This document shows, in pieces, positions 8,571 to 16,645 of a DNA stretch of 64,000 nucleotides (positions are counted from its first letter, which is position 1; each line of letters opens with the position of its first letter). Below the pieces are notes generated by a model, which searched no databases, was not told the DNA's origin, and saw only the letters and a list, made by a program, of their open reading frames with translations. This DNA comes from a virus. The translations under genes and the position numbers were made by a program. The stretch covers positions 1 through 64,000 of IMG/VR virus record IMGVR_UViG_3300037258_000375; one strand, given 5' to 3'.

Positions 8571-8942
8571 TCAAGATTTTACCCAAAACTTCTTCTGGCG
8601 AAGCATTTCCGTGGTGTATTCGTACATATGACCGCAGCCTGGACAGAAGCAGGAAGAGCCAAGATACCAGCGGAACCGTGTCCCACATCCCCATCGCCAG
8701 CGAGCGCCTTCTAGTCGCTCCTTCATTTCCGAGGACGTAAGGAATTCCCGACCGGCGTCGCAGATTCGTTCGAGAAGCAATGGCCCAATTACACTCTTCT
8801 CGTCATACAAAGAGCGCACTGGGTTTGGGATTGTCGGCTTGTCATCGTATTCTGGCGTGGGCTGCGATTTCGTTTCCGTTGTTATCCTTCTTCTCCCGCT
8901 TCTTTTATTGTGCGCGTGATACTTCCTTCCGCCCTTTCTCAT
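8571..8942 (-). CDS. Zinc-ribbon-like hypothetical protein
   Basis: 123 aa from an ATG at 8942 that overlaps the end of the previous gene by 38 bases. The N-terminus is very basic (GGRKYHAHNKRSGRRR). The C-terminal third has WGCG and CFCPGCG spaced like a zinc ribbon. The frame continues further upstream as a 175-codon ORF, but that part overlaps another coupled gene, so the shorter start is chosen. Function unknown. Confidence 0.5.
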   Translation of the reverse strand: MRKGGRKYHAHNKRSGRRRITTETKSQPTPEYDDKPTIPNPVRSLYDEKSVIGPLLLERICDAGREFLTSSEMKERLEGARWRWGCGTRFRWYLGSSCFCPGCGHMYEYTTEMLRQKKFWVKS

Positions 8943-9162
8943 TCTCCCGGACCCCCATGAAATGCTTTTCTCCGTGGCTTGGCTCCGCGCCATAACCATG
9001 GCAAGACCGCCCATTCTTTCTCGTGACAGTCCACTCCCAAATACTTTCATCACGCCTATAGGTCGGCTCACCGTCGTATTTCTTTCTACCGATCTCACGA
9101 GCGGATGTGACTTCGTTCTCCTGGAGGACGTGACTGTGGAACACGCACTGTGTCACTTTCAC
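8905..9162 (-). CDS. Hypothetical basic small protein
   Basis: 85 aa. Its ATG overlaps the stop of the gene upstream (ATGA at 9159-9162), which argues for translation. It is polar and basic (EIGRKKYDGEPTYRRDES, then EWTVTRKNGR) with no recognised domain. It lies in the terminase-portal unit and its job is unknown. Confidence 0.5.
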   Translation of the reverse strand: MKVTQCVFHSHVLQENEVTSAREIGRKKYDGEPTYRRDESIWEWTVTRKNGRSCHGYGAEPSHGEKHFMGVRENEKGRKEVSRAQ

Positions 9163-9704
9163 AAGTCATCCTGCGCCGGTCGATCCATGGCATACGGGCC
9201 GAACTCATCGATCATCCGTTTTACAACGCCCCATCCCTCACGAACGAACCTATCCACTTCATCTTGCGAATAGCCGATGCGAATCCTTTCTTTGCCTGGA
9301 TCGATAGTATCTCCCGGAGAGCATCTCCCACACTGCATGGAAGGTATTGAGCACCAAACAATCGGGTCGGTTGGTTGGTTCACACGAGCTACCCACAGTC
9401 CCGAGTAACCAATATCTGTGAGATCGAGGTTATCCGGAACATATCCCTCCTCCAACGAACAAAGATTATTCGGAGAGATGCCATTTGCTGTGTCTCCTAT
9501 GTACCACCACCAACCTCGAAAAAACGGCTCTCGCTGCTTCCACGCATGTGAGAGCGTGCCTTGATCGAGATGCGCACCTAACTGTTCGCAAAGAACGAGC
9601 GGATACGGAGGGATGTTCGCTTTTGCGGTCGCGACGGCTTCAGCGATGTCGTCTCTCATCTGCTGTACCCATCGAACTTCCGTCTGTTCCGGGAAAAAGG
9701 GCAT
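9159..9704 (-). CDS. Hypothetical protein in the terminase-portal unit
   Basis: 181 aa, tryptophan- and cysteine-rich in its middle (EPFFRGWWWYIGDT, then SMQCGRCSPGDT), with an acidic helical C-terminus (QDEVDRFVREGWGVVKRM). The CxxC pair may bind metal. No family is recognised. It follows the gene at 9715 by ten bases and couples into 8905. Confidence 0.6.
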   Translation of the reverse strand: MPFFPEQTEVRWVQQMRDDIAEAVATAKANIPPYPLVLCEQLGAHLDQGTLSHAWKQREPFFRGWWWYIGDTANGISPNNLCSLEEGYVPDNLDLTDIGYSGLWVARVNQPTDPIVWCSIPSMQCGRCSPGDTIDPGKERIRIGYSQDEVDRFVREGWGVVKRMIDEFGPYAMDRPAQDDL

Positions 9705-9714
9705 GAACTTCTCC

Positions 9715-10521
9715 TTAGTGACCTTGCTCGTATCCTTCGTTGTGCAAGAAGCTCTCGCGCTGCGCGGCGGTTGGATCGTTTGGTCCGTCTCCGTACTTCT
9801 CCATGTACCGTCTAAGGAATTCGCGGTTCATCGGGTTCCGCGCGTTCGCCATTTGATGGTGGATATTGCCGCGAATCTGGCTCTTGATCGCTTCCTCTTT
9901 AGCTCCGCGCGTCTCGGCATATCTCTGATCTTCACTGCGTTCCTGCCGCCTCATTCTGTCGGACATGAACTCAGCTTCGTGCGTTGTTCCACATACAATT
10001 TTTTCGTGATGATCGGGAACGGGGTAGTTCTCCGGTAATCCCATCTTCAACTTACCGGTATCAGTGTCTCTCCAGTAGCAGACCTTCTTACTTAGCTGGG
10101 CGTTTCTTCTCGCGCCCTTGGGTCGTAAGTCTCCGGCTATGTCGGAAAGTTTCCCTGTAAGCGTTTGGTAGAGATAACTGACTCGGTTGCGCAATCCAGG
10201 ACCATGCATCGGGAACCATGAGGATGTCATCCAGTCGGTGGGCATCCAATGCGATACGTCCGCAAGGATGTTCTTCGTCTTTAGGAGCCACGTGCCATCG
10301 TAGCTGTACCAATTCCCATCGGAGAACCATGCAAGTTTCAATTCGTTCCCCGACCACACGATAGCTCTGTGCGTGCCCGAATCCGGCGTGTGCTTCGAGG
10401 CATCTCTCCAGGTTCTTTCCTTTTTCTTCGCAAGATCATGGGCCTTGCGATCCTCTTTCAACGCGGCTAGTTCTGCCTTGAGGAGTGAAATCCTTTCGGT
10501 CGTCATCGTTTCCAAGTTCAT
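9715..10521 (-). CDS. Hypothetical protein with DUF551-like segment
   Basis: 268 aa with GGAGAATACAA before the ATG. After an N-terminal coiled segment (residues 8-35), the part WRDASKHTPDSG to VSHWMPTDW has the layout of DUF551, in which a W-x-P-A start and an HW-P end frame a small beta fold. The C-terminal half is helical and basic with repeated R/E/Q. A second DUF551-like gene is at 18570. Function of the family is unknown. Confidence 0.6.
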   Translation of the reverse strand: MNLETMTTERISLLKAELAALKEDRKAHDLAKKKERTWRDASKHTPDSGTHRAIVWSGNELKLAWFSDGNWYSYDGTWLLKTKNILADVSHWMPTDWMTSSWFPMHGPGLRNRVSYLYQTLTGKLSDIAGDLRPKGARRNAQLSKKVCYWRDTDTGKLKMGLPENYPVPDHHEKIVCGTTHEAEFMSDRMRRQERSEDQRYAETRGAKEEAIKSQIRGNIHHQMANARNPMNREFLRRYMEKYGDGPNDPTAAQRESFLHNEGYEQGH

Positions 10522-10552
10522 TTGTATTCTCCGAATTCATCGTGCTTCATTT

Positions 10553-13507
10553 TTAGTCCCATCCGCCTACGGAAATTTGCCCTGCTTGCCGAATTTTCGG
10601 TGAATCACCTTCTTTCGCTGGTCCAGCGTAGCGCTGTTGGGCTCGATCCGCAAGAACATCCAGGTCATGGGCGCAGAAAAATGATTGAGCAGCCGCGCGT
10701 ACCCGGTCGTCGAACTGTCCACTGCGGTGGACCATCTTCGATTTGCCCGCAGCCTGCCTGCGTTCGAGCGTCTTTAATTCCTCGATCTGCCATTTCGACT
10801 TCGGAATATACCATCCCCCGTTGACAGCTTCCACAAACCGAGTCATCAAGATCGGCACGCTCCAGGTGCTCGACCACCAACCTTCTTTGTGCCCGATTTC
10901 CTCTTTGATCTTCTTAGAGTCGAATCTCTTCGGCTTGTAGTGATGATGAAATCCCATCATTTTCAATTGATGCTGACATGTTTCGCCGGGTCGTCCGACT
11001 TGCTCAATCGCGTACATCACGCCGCGATTATCGGCTACAGCGCGCCCATAGTATGCACCGATGCAAGCAGCGAATGCGACTGCCTGTGCAGCGTTCAACC
11101 GGTTGGAGGTAAACTCCGCTACCTGCTCATCGAATCCGCCGTGGTAACGATTCTTGGCGAGCGAGAGCACTGTTCTTTCCTCGTCTTCCTTGCCAAGACC
11201 GTCCGCTGTGTCGATGCCGAGAGTGTATTTATTCCAGCGCTCGGGGTGCTCGTATACCAAGAGGCGATCCATGACGTTCTCTTCGCGATCTTCCGGCAGC
11301 CAGAGAAGCGGAATCATCTCCCACTGATATTCCCGTCCGCGATGCGAATACCAATTTACTCGCGTGATCGGCTTGTCCTCATCGATCTCTTCTTCCCTCG
11401 GATAAAAAGCCTCGTCGATATCATGGCCAGTGATCGCGAATGCCTCGACCGGCGACCGTCTGACTTTTGTTTCTTCACCGGTTTTTCGGCTCACACGGAT
11501 TTCGTAGATGTTTCGTTCAAGCTCGTCGATGATCTCCGGCGAGAAGATCGAGTCATGCTTGCCGGTGAGAGCCTCGAAGTCATCGGCGGGCATCTGTGCC
11601 ATCCAGATTTTCTGTGTGTGGTTATTCACCGCTTGCCGATAGTTGAACTCCCAAAACCATTGCTGCTCGATGGGCATTGTCCAACTTCCACCGAACACTC
11701 TTTTTAGATAGTCTGTGTTCCGCACGAAGGTTTCGCACCGCAGTACGTGCTTGCGTGTTGCATCGAGACGGTCGGCCATGAAGCTACCGGGGATTGGATA
11801 CTTTCTGACCCAGTCTTCTTCTGGATAGAGATCGGTCGCTGTGAACCATGGCAGGAAGATGGGCCGGAGCCGATGCTGGCCCTTCGGATAATCTCTCTTC
11901 GCGTTGCGCCATGTATCCGCGAGCCAACCTGTGTTTCCGCCGCCCGTTCCTTCAAGCACGAGAAATAGATTACGCGAGGAATGCGTAGCGCGAAGCAAGC
12001 CTTCTTCGATGACTTTCTCCGGCTTCGGAATGTCGGCCAACTCGGAGATGTGAATCGCGGTCGGTGTCCATCCCTGGGCGATGCCGGTGGCCTGCATACC
12101 AGACTGAATCGAGAGGACGGAACCGTTATCAAACTTGCCCTTGGGCAGACGGCGAGGAATCAGCCACCAGGGCGAATGGCTATAGGTGATGTCAAGGATT
12201 CTTCCGATCAGTTCGGACTTATCCGCCTGTACCGAGGCCATAACTGCCTGTGTGTGCGGGACGAACATGAGGCGATGCATGAACTTCAGAGCGGTCTTGG
12301 TCGTGATCCCGACTTGGCGACCCTTCATGCAATTGTGAGAAACAAAGCCTTCGGCAATAAAAGTTCTTGCCGTAGTTTGAATATCAATCATGCGCTGTTT
12401 TGGTAGAAGTTCTATTTTGATTACATGCGCCCAACCAATGCCGCTCTTCTTTCCTGGGAGGCACTTACCTTCCCACCAGCGTTTGTCGATAAATCTAACT
12501 GGTCTCGTCTGACCAATGAGACGAAATACTTCATCCATTCTGCTGATGTGTAACCGCCCAACATCCTTTGATCCCAATTTTCCTTTGCCGTCTTTCGATG
12601 ACTCTCTTCTGTCCGCAGTTTCGTTGAAGTTATAACCGGCGAGAGTAAGGTACTGATGTGCGGCATCATAAACAACGTTGAATGTTTGAGTGATGCTAAT
12701 TTCAGCACCATATTTATTTGCATCGAGAGAACCTTCTCCATCAATGATACCGCCAGCCCATGCATCGGCATTTGTCGGCTCAGACCATGGCCGAGTAATA
12801 TAGCGAACTTGATCGCCAAGTTTAATATCTTCCGTTTTTTGCCATATTGGATCAACGCCACCTCGCTGTCGGCAGAGGAATTGATGCTCTCGGGAGGAAA
12901 CGAGAGTTCGTCCGTCGTCGAAAGTGATACGAACAGCCTCGCGTTCTGAGTACCATTTCGCTTCAATACGAGCCGTTCGCATCTTCCGCTCTTTTACGGT
13001 ATGACACTTGGCTCTTCCTCTATGAATTCCTTGACGGTACTCACGTTGACGAGCAGCGAATAGTGCTCGTCTCTCATCGATTGTTCGACCTTCATCTACG
13101 GCTACGACTTCTTCGCCAACCTGAAGATCGTCTATGCGCCTCCAGCGTAAATCAGCGGTGAGAACTTTGGTCTCTGGATCGAGACAGAGCATCTCAATCG
13201 ATACTTGTCTCTCATCGAACTCGGCAACGATTGAGTCGAACACCTCTTGCGACTTGCGATTGTGGAACTTGGAAATGCGGCCTTGCTCGTCGCATACGTA
13301 CGCATAACGGCTTTCGAAGTATCCGTTGTCTACGGCGCACAGAGCTTGTTCGTTCTCAATCCAGCGCCTGATCTCCTTGCCTAGGCGCTCGCTGAGCGGT
13401 CGCTTAAGCTCTACGGTCGCGGTGCGGCTGTTGCTTTCAATATCTACGAGACTCTCGATTGTTGCCTTGAATTCATCGACCTCCGCCACTGTATGAGGAG
13501 TCGGCAT
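10553..13507 (-). CDS. Terminase large subunit interrupted by an intein
   Basis: 984 aa precursor, about 699 aa after removal of the intein at residues 108-392. The extein join gives EML-CMKGRQVGITT, the adenine-binding/Walker A region of the packaging ATPase (KGRQVGITT at 395-403). IHISELADI looks like the Walker B region. The nuclease half shows LGIDTADG, then AIEQVG, then FDDRVRAAAQSF, carrying the acidic metal ligands. It cuts concatemers and pumps DNA through the portal. The frame stays open 28 codons upstream of this ATG, where GAGGAGG precedes an ATC codon, so the start is uncertain. Confidence 0.95.
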   Translation of the reverse strand: MPTPHTVAEVDEFKATIESLVDIESNSRTATVELKRPLSERLGKEIRRWIENEQALCAVDNGYFESRYAYVCDEQGRISKFHNRKSQEVFDSIVAEFDERQVSIEMLCLDPETKVLTADLRWRRIDDLQVGEEVVAVDEGRTIDERRALFAARQREYRQGIHRGRAKCHTVKERKMRTARIEAKWYSEREAVRITFDDGRTLVSSREHQFLCRQRGGVDPIWQKTEDIKLGDQVRYITRPWSEPTNADAWAGGIIDGEGSLDANKYGAEISITQTFNVVYDAAHQYLTLAGYNFNETADRRESSKDGKGKLGSKDVGRLHISRMDEVFRLIGQTRPVRFIDKRWWEGKCLPGKKSGIGWAHVIKIELLPKQRMIDIQTTARTFIAEGFVSHNCMKGRQVGITTKTALKFMHRLMFVPHTQAVMASVQADKSELIGRILDITYSHSPWWLIPRRLPKGKFDNGSVLSIQSGMQATGIAQGWTPTAIHISELADIPKPEKVIEEGLLRATHSSRNLFLVLEGTGGGNTGWLADTWRNAKRDYPKGQHRLRPIFLPWFTATDLYPEEDWVRKYPIPGSFMADRLDATRKHVLRCETFVRNTDYLKRVFGGSWTMPIEQQWFWEFNYRQAVNNHTQKIWMAQMPADDFEALTGKHDSIFSPEIIDELERNIYEIRVSRKTGEETKVRRSPVEAFAITGHDIDEAFYPREEEIDEDKPITRVNWYSHRGREYQWEMIPLLWLPEDREENVMDRLLVYEHPERWNKYTLGIDTADGLGKEDEERTVLSLAKNRYHGGFDEQVAEFTSNRLNAAQAVAFAACIGAYYGRAVADNRGVMYAIEQVGRPGETCQHQLKMMGFHHHYKPKRFDSKKIKEEIGHKEGWWSSTWSVPILMTRFVEAVNGGWYIPKSKWQIEELKTLERRQAAGKSKMVHRSGQFDDRVRAAAQSFFCAHDLDVLADRAQQRYAGPAKEGDSPKIRQAGQISVGGWD
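12332..13186 (-). mobile_element. LAGLIDADG intein inside terminase
   Basis: 285 codons coding residues 108-392 of the terminase precursor. It begins at C108 (CLDPETKVLTAD) and ends SHN before extein C393. A splicing block with SSREHQF (H208) and a C-terminal block TFIAEGFVSHN are present. The homing endonuclease domain has the motif AGGIIDGEGSL (residues 251-261). Insertion is directly before the terminase P-loop, a conserved ATPase site often used by inteins. One DOD motif is plain, and a second (near GRLHISRMDEV) is weaker. Confidence 0.92.
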
Positions 13508-13577
13508 CCAACCGTGCTTGGCTGCGAATTCATCGAGATTGGAGAGAATAATCCTTTGAGAATAGATCGCTGCCTCC

Positions 13578-13676
13578 TCAGCCAGCTTTCATCATGAGCA
13601 GGTACCAATGAGCGAGCTGGCGCGAGACAGTGCTCTCCTTGATATCCTCACACGCGATTGATCTATTTCGTTTCAT
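13578..13676 (-). CDS. Possible 32-aa ORF just before terminase
   Basis: A 32-codon frame from ATG 13676 ends at a TGA that overlaps the GAGGAGG in front of the extended terminase frame. It reads EDIKESTVSRQLAHWYLLMMKAG toward its end, which looks more like real protein than chance. It may be a tiny coupled gene or the 5' part of the terminase separated by a frameshift. Confidence 0.25.
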   Translation of the reverse strand: MKRNRSIACEDIKESTVSRQLAHWYLLMMKAG

Positions 13677-14271
13677 TGCTATTTTCCAAAAGCCTTTGCC
13701 GGATGGGCACAAGCTTATTTTGCATCGTGGTTGCCGATGGGAAGATGTTATCCAAGTTCTCTTCCATCGCGAAGGTTGGCGCTTTCTCTCCGTCGTTTTC
13801 CTCATCGGCAACGGTCGTTGAAGCGCCACCGAAGATTGCTTTGCCGATGAATGTCGGGCCTTTCGGTGAAGGCAGGAATCCAAGCCCCTGGTGGAAGGTG
13901 GCGCGATCTCGTTCACCGGCTGGCATGACCGCGTACTTGGCCGTGGCTTTCATCACGCCTGGGTAGTGACTCAGCGCGATGAACTTCACCTGATTCACAG
14001 CGGTCGATTGCATCGCGAAGAGAGTTGCTCCCAGGAAGTTGTTCGCGTCGATCTTTGCCGCGATCACAATCGCTTCCCACGGAATCCTCTCGCGATCTCC
14101 TTCCGGAATACCATCGTAGACCTTCAGGAATGCCGCGATGGTTTCATCGTCCGACGCGAAGCGCATGGCGCGCAACGCACCTTTGAGACCACCTCGGACA
14201 CTGGATCGAATGAAGGTTGTGATTGGCGGGCAACTGCTAAGTTGTTCCGGCTTGACTTGCAGCCGTTTCAC
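13663..14271 (-). CDS. Hypothetical protein upstream of terminase (small-terminase position)
   Basis: 202 aa from a GTG at 14271, placed just after the stop of the preceding gene. The frame is open further upstream to 14556, but that part overlaps the gene at 14285 and is low-complexity. The body is helical and A/R-rich (LKGALRAMRFASDDETIAAF, then WEAIVIAAKIDANNFLGA). It occupies the position of a small terminase subunit, but no helix-turn-helix is clear. The role is therefore open. Confidence 0.6.
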   Translation of the reverse strand: MKRLQVKPEQLSSCPPITTFIRSSVRGGLKGALRAMRFASDDETIAAFLKVYDGIPEGDRERIPWEAIVIAAKIDANNFLGATLFAMQSTAVNQVKFIALSHYPGVMKATAKYAVMPAGERDRATFHQGLGFLPSPKGPTFIGKAIFGGASTTVADEENDGEKAPTFAMEENLDNIFPSATTMQNKLVPIRQRLLENSNETK

Positions 14272-14284
14272 CGCATCGTTGATC

Positions 14285-14638
14285 CTATCCCGCTTGTCCG
14301 CCTGTGTGGGAACGGGGAGGCTGCTCTGGTTTTTCTTCCGGGTGATCTTTGAGCCACTCTCGTTCTCGGATGCCGACGACTGGCTCATCGTCTTCGTCGA
14401 GGTCGGAGGCCCACTGTCGAATTGGCCGCGTATCGGTTGCACCTTGGTCTTCGCGGGCTTTATCGGCTGCGTTAGGAACTCTGGACAGGACCCCGTCGCG
14501 CACTGGTCCGGCTTTTTCGGGCCAGACCCGGTTGGAGACCCTTTTGGCTTCTTCATAAATTCCCTTTGCGGCTGTTCCTAGCGAATCCAAGAAGGTCACG
14601 ACTGCGGTGACGAGTTGTTCGCCCTGTTCTTCGGTCAC
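14285..14638 (-). CDS. Hypothetical acidic protein
   Basis: 117 aa from a GTG that overlaps the TGA of the upstream gene (GTGA at 14635-14638), with GGAG eight bases before. An ATG start upstream would overlap that gene by 76 bases and is less likely. It is helical at first (LVTAVVTFLDSLGTAAKGIY) and charged and acidic later (WASDLDEDDEPV). Function unknown. Confidence 0.55.
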   Translation of the reverse strand: MTEEQGEQLVTAVVTFLDSLGTAAKGIYEEAKRVSNRVWPEKAGPVRDGVLSRVPNAADKAREDQGATDTRPIRQWASDLDEDDEPVVGIREREWLKDHPEEKPEQPPRSHTGGQAG

Positions 14639-14940
14639 TGGATCGTCTCCGTTAGAGCTTCTTTCGACCCGGTCCAGGTGGTCAGTTGATGATTGTTCTC
14701 CCGGAGCCACTGTTCAATCGGAGCTTCTGGCTGGGCCGCGAGTTTCGCTTTAGCAAGAGTCGGGTCCTTGCAATCGCGATGCTCCAACTCATAATACTCC
14801 GCGAGGAAGCCAAACCGCTTGAAGCGCACCTGTTTCCACTTGTGGTGCCTGCCTATGATCTGATGACAAGCGCGACAGACCCGATGAGTCTTTCCCTTGT
14901 CGCTTCTCATCCCGATGCGCCCCAACCAGCCTCTAGCCAT
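14635..14940 (-). CDS. Zinc-binding hypothetical protein
   Basis: 101 aa. CRACH near residue 22 and HRDC near 54 form a Cx2CH...HxxC arrangement, as in treble-clef fingers, surrounded by lysine and arginine. It may bind DNA. It starts two bases after the upstream stop and couples into the next gene via GTGA. No named family. Confidence 0.6.
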   Translation of the reverse strand: MARGWLGRIGMRSDKGKTHRVCRACHQIIGRHHKWKQVRFKRFGFLAEYYELEHRDCKDPTLAKAKLAAQPEAPIEQWLRENNHQLTTWTGSKEALTETIQ

Positions 14941-14942
14941 GC

Positions 14943-15410
14943 TTACTCTCCGAATGTATCCGATCCAGCCCCGCCGCCCGCCACGCGCGTCTTGCTCGCT
15001 CCGTACCTGCGCGGCTGCGCGCCCTTTGTGATGTCGGCTGGCTTATCCCGATCCTTGGACTCAACGTCGGGAGGGTCTTGATCGCTGCGCCTGCGGACAG
15101 CCTGCAAATCCGGCTCATGGGCGACCTTAACCTCGGTCTCCATATCGGTGATCTTGGCAACGCCCTCGGTCAATTGCTCCGGCTTCTTGCCGACCGTGAG
15201 CCCGGTAAGTTCGACGTCGGCTTGGTCGATTCCATAGCAGTGAATCTTGATGCTCGGAATCTCCGCGCTGTAACCGTTCACGTACGAGTCCGAAGATCGG
15301 AGATTGCAATCGCGCCGCAGTTTGAAAGCGATTTGTTCGCAGAGATCAATGATGATTTCCTCGCCGCTTAGGCCGGGAATATCAACAACTTCTTCGGTAT
15401 CCAATGGCAT
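14943..15410 (-). CDS. Hypothetical protein
   Basis: 155 aa from an ATG at 15410 that follows GGGAGAATAGT. The longer frame to 15497 lacks such a site and overlaps the Xre gene. The first half is acidic alpha/beta (EEVVDIPGLSGEEIIIDLCE). The second half is polar and disordered (RRRSDQDPPDVESKDRDK). Not recognised. Confidence 0.6.
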   Translation of the reverse strand: MPLDTEEVVDIPGLSGEEIIIDLCEQIAFKLRRDCNLRSSDSYVNGYSAEIPSIKIHCYGIDQADVELTGLTVGKKPEQLTEGVAKITDMETEVKVAHEPDLQAVRRRSDQDPPDVESKDRDKPADITKGAQPRRYGASKTRVAGGGAGSDTFGE

Positions 15411-15442
15411 ACTATTCTCCCTTGTGAAATTGACGTGTCGCG

Positions 15443-15685
15443 TTAGGAAGCGTTGAGGAGTTGAGCTTGTCCGTATCTCTTGAGAAGCGCTTCCCATTTG
15501 CGCAATGTCGGCGGCGTCGGTGTGACTTTCCCGGCCTTCATCATTTGAACCGTTCTGCGAGACAGGCCGAGAATGTCGGCCAGCTTGTCGTCGGTGAAGC
15601 GGTTGTCAATCATAAACTGCTTCATGATCGCGGCCCGAGCCGCCCGCTCATCGTAATCTTCGGCGGTTGGCTTCCTCCTTGCCAT
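15443..15685 (-). CDS. Xre-type helix-turn-helix protein
   Basis: 80 aa with GGGAGGG before the ATG. Residues 30-60 (FTDDKLADILGLSRRTVQMM) form a Cro/Xre helix-turn-helix, and TPPTLRKWEALLKR follows as helix 4. It is the first gene behind the promoter at 15873-15900 and is probably a small phage regulator of this region. Target sites are not identified. Confidence 0.7.
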   Translation of the reverse strand: MARRKPTAEDYDERAARAAIMKQFMIDNRFTDDKLADILGLSRRTVQMMKAGKVTPTPPTLRKWEALLKRYGQAQLLNAS

Positions 15686-15872
15686 CGCTGTCCCTCCCCA
15701 TTCTAATCTCGATTTGATTTGGTTTTTCCAGGCGGGGATTCTTCCAAACGTCCTGTGTGTAGGGGCAAAACAAGCTATGCACTCCCGGCGTCAAAAACGT
15801 CGCACATGTTCGTCTGCAAGAGGCGTCCTTCTCCGGAGTTCTATTGACCAAACGATTTTCCCTCTGCGCCAT

Positions 15873-15900
15873 AAGATACGCCGATTCTGCGCACTGTCAA
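15873..15900 (-). promoter_or_regulatory. Sigma-70-like promoter before the Xre gene
   Basis: On the minus strand TTGACA (15900-15895), a 16-base spacer and TATCTT (15878-15873) make a good consensus promoter. The predicted start lies near 15866, leaving a leader of about 180 bases before the Xre gene. No convincing gene was accepted in that leader. Confidence 0.6.
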
Positions 15901-16106
15901 GCAAGTTTCGATGCCGCCGCCTTTGCTTTCCTCGCGCGGTCTTGTTGAAGGCGACGGCGAGAATCCAAACAGAACAGGCAGAGCGTGTGCTCCTTGCGAG
16001 CGGGATTGTTGCCACAATCCTGACAGAGGCCGATGCTTTTAAGCCTTTTCTTGCGGCGTTTCAAACAGTCAATGATCTGTGCGCGTCGCTCTTCTGAGGT
16101 TTGCAT
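15897..16106 (-). CDS. Small zinc-knuckle protein
   Basis: 69 aa. CQDC at 28-31 and CLFC at 43-46 form a two-CxxC zinc finger in a basic context ([11 protein letters not shown] before it, RRLQQDRARKAKA after it). The size and basic tail suggest DNA or RNA binding. It overlaps the end of the receiver-like gene by 46 bases. Confidence 0.6.
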   Translation of the reverse strand: MQTSEERRAQIIDCLKRRKKRLKSIGLCQDCGNNPARKEHTLCLFCLDSRRRLQQDRARKAKAAASKLA

Positions 16107-16399
16107 GGTTCTCTACCGATAGGTACCCGCCTGTTGCCCTTTCCGATAAACGTTGCGATCTTCAGCTTCGCGAGGCCCTCTTGCATCGTCTTGCTGACGA
16201 TGACAGGCACTGTGAATTCGTGCGGAACCGCGTTGTACATGTAGATCGCATCGATGGGATGCTCTCGTGCCGTACGCCGTGCTTGCATCATGTCTTGGGC
16301 ACCGATGACTCGGTACCTATTCACAGATAACGCAAACATAAGACACGAGAGCCGGGATGGATTGTCTTCAATTACGAGTATCAACTTTTTGGGATGCAT
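16061..16399 (-). CDS. Degenerate receiver-like (CheY-fold) protein
   Basis: 112 aa from an ATG at 16399; the earlier ATG at 16561 would overlap the cold-shock gene. [19 protein letters not shown] matches beta1 and alpha1 of response-regulator receivers, with the acidic pair E11-D12. [13 protein letters not shown] fits beta3, but the phospho-acceptor Asp position is Y or N. It would therefore be a pseudo-receiver that cannot be phosphorylated in the usual way. Its partner is unknown. The fold call is moderate. Confidence 0.5.
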   Translation of the reverse strand: MHPKKLILVIEDNPSRLSCLMFALSVNRYRVIGAQDMMQARRTAREHPIDAIYMYNAVPHEFTVPVIVSKTMQEGLAKLKIATFIGKGNRRVPIGREPCKPQKSDAHRSLTV

Positions 16400-16625
16400 C
16401 TTTTGCCCCCGCTTTCTGGTCCCGGTCCAAAACGCGGACTTCAGCGGCTTGCGGACCTTTCTGACCGGCAACGATGTCGAACTCGACCGCATCGCCTTCG
16501 TTGAGGCTTTTGTAGCCTCCACTATTGATCGCCGAGTAGTGGACGAAAACATCGGGACCATCGGACCGTTTGATGAATCCGAAACCTTTTGCGTTGTTGA
16601 ACCAGCTTACTTCACCTGTGTGCAT
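16368..16625 (-). CDS. Cold-shock-domain protein (CspA family)
   Basis: 85 aa. The CSD has [17 protein letters not shown] with RNP1 (KGFGFI, 13-18) and RNP2 (VFVHYSAI, 26-33), then [17 protein letters not shown]. Such proteins bind single-stranded nucleic acid and melt mRNA structure. The last 15 residues are a charged tail beyond the usual 66-70 aa. It overlaps the receiver-like gene by 32 bases, implying co-expression. Confidence 0.95.
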   Translation of the reverse strand: MHTGEVSWFNNAKGFGFIKRSDGPDVFVHYSAINSGGYKSLNEGDAVEFDIVAGQKGPQAAEVRVLDRDQKAGAKDASQKVDTRN

Positions 16626-16645
16626 CGTTGACTATCCTTTCTCGT

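Noticed and set aside
10889-11707. 272-codon plus-strand ORF over the terminase
   Set aside because: Opposite-strand shadow of a conserved terminase without start signal or domain.
13578-13916. 112-codon minus ORF before the terminase
   Set aside because: Its 5' part overlaps the gene at 13663 fully; only its last 32 codons are discussed as a possible small ORF.
15648-15872. 74-codon minus ORF
   Set aside because: Its ATG lies in the -10 element of a good promoter and its end overlaps the Xre start, so translation is unlikely.
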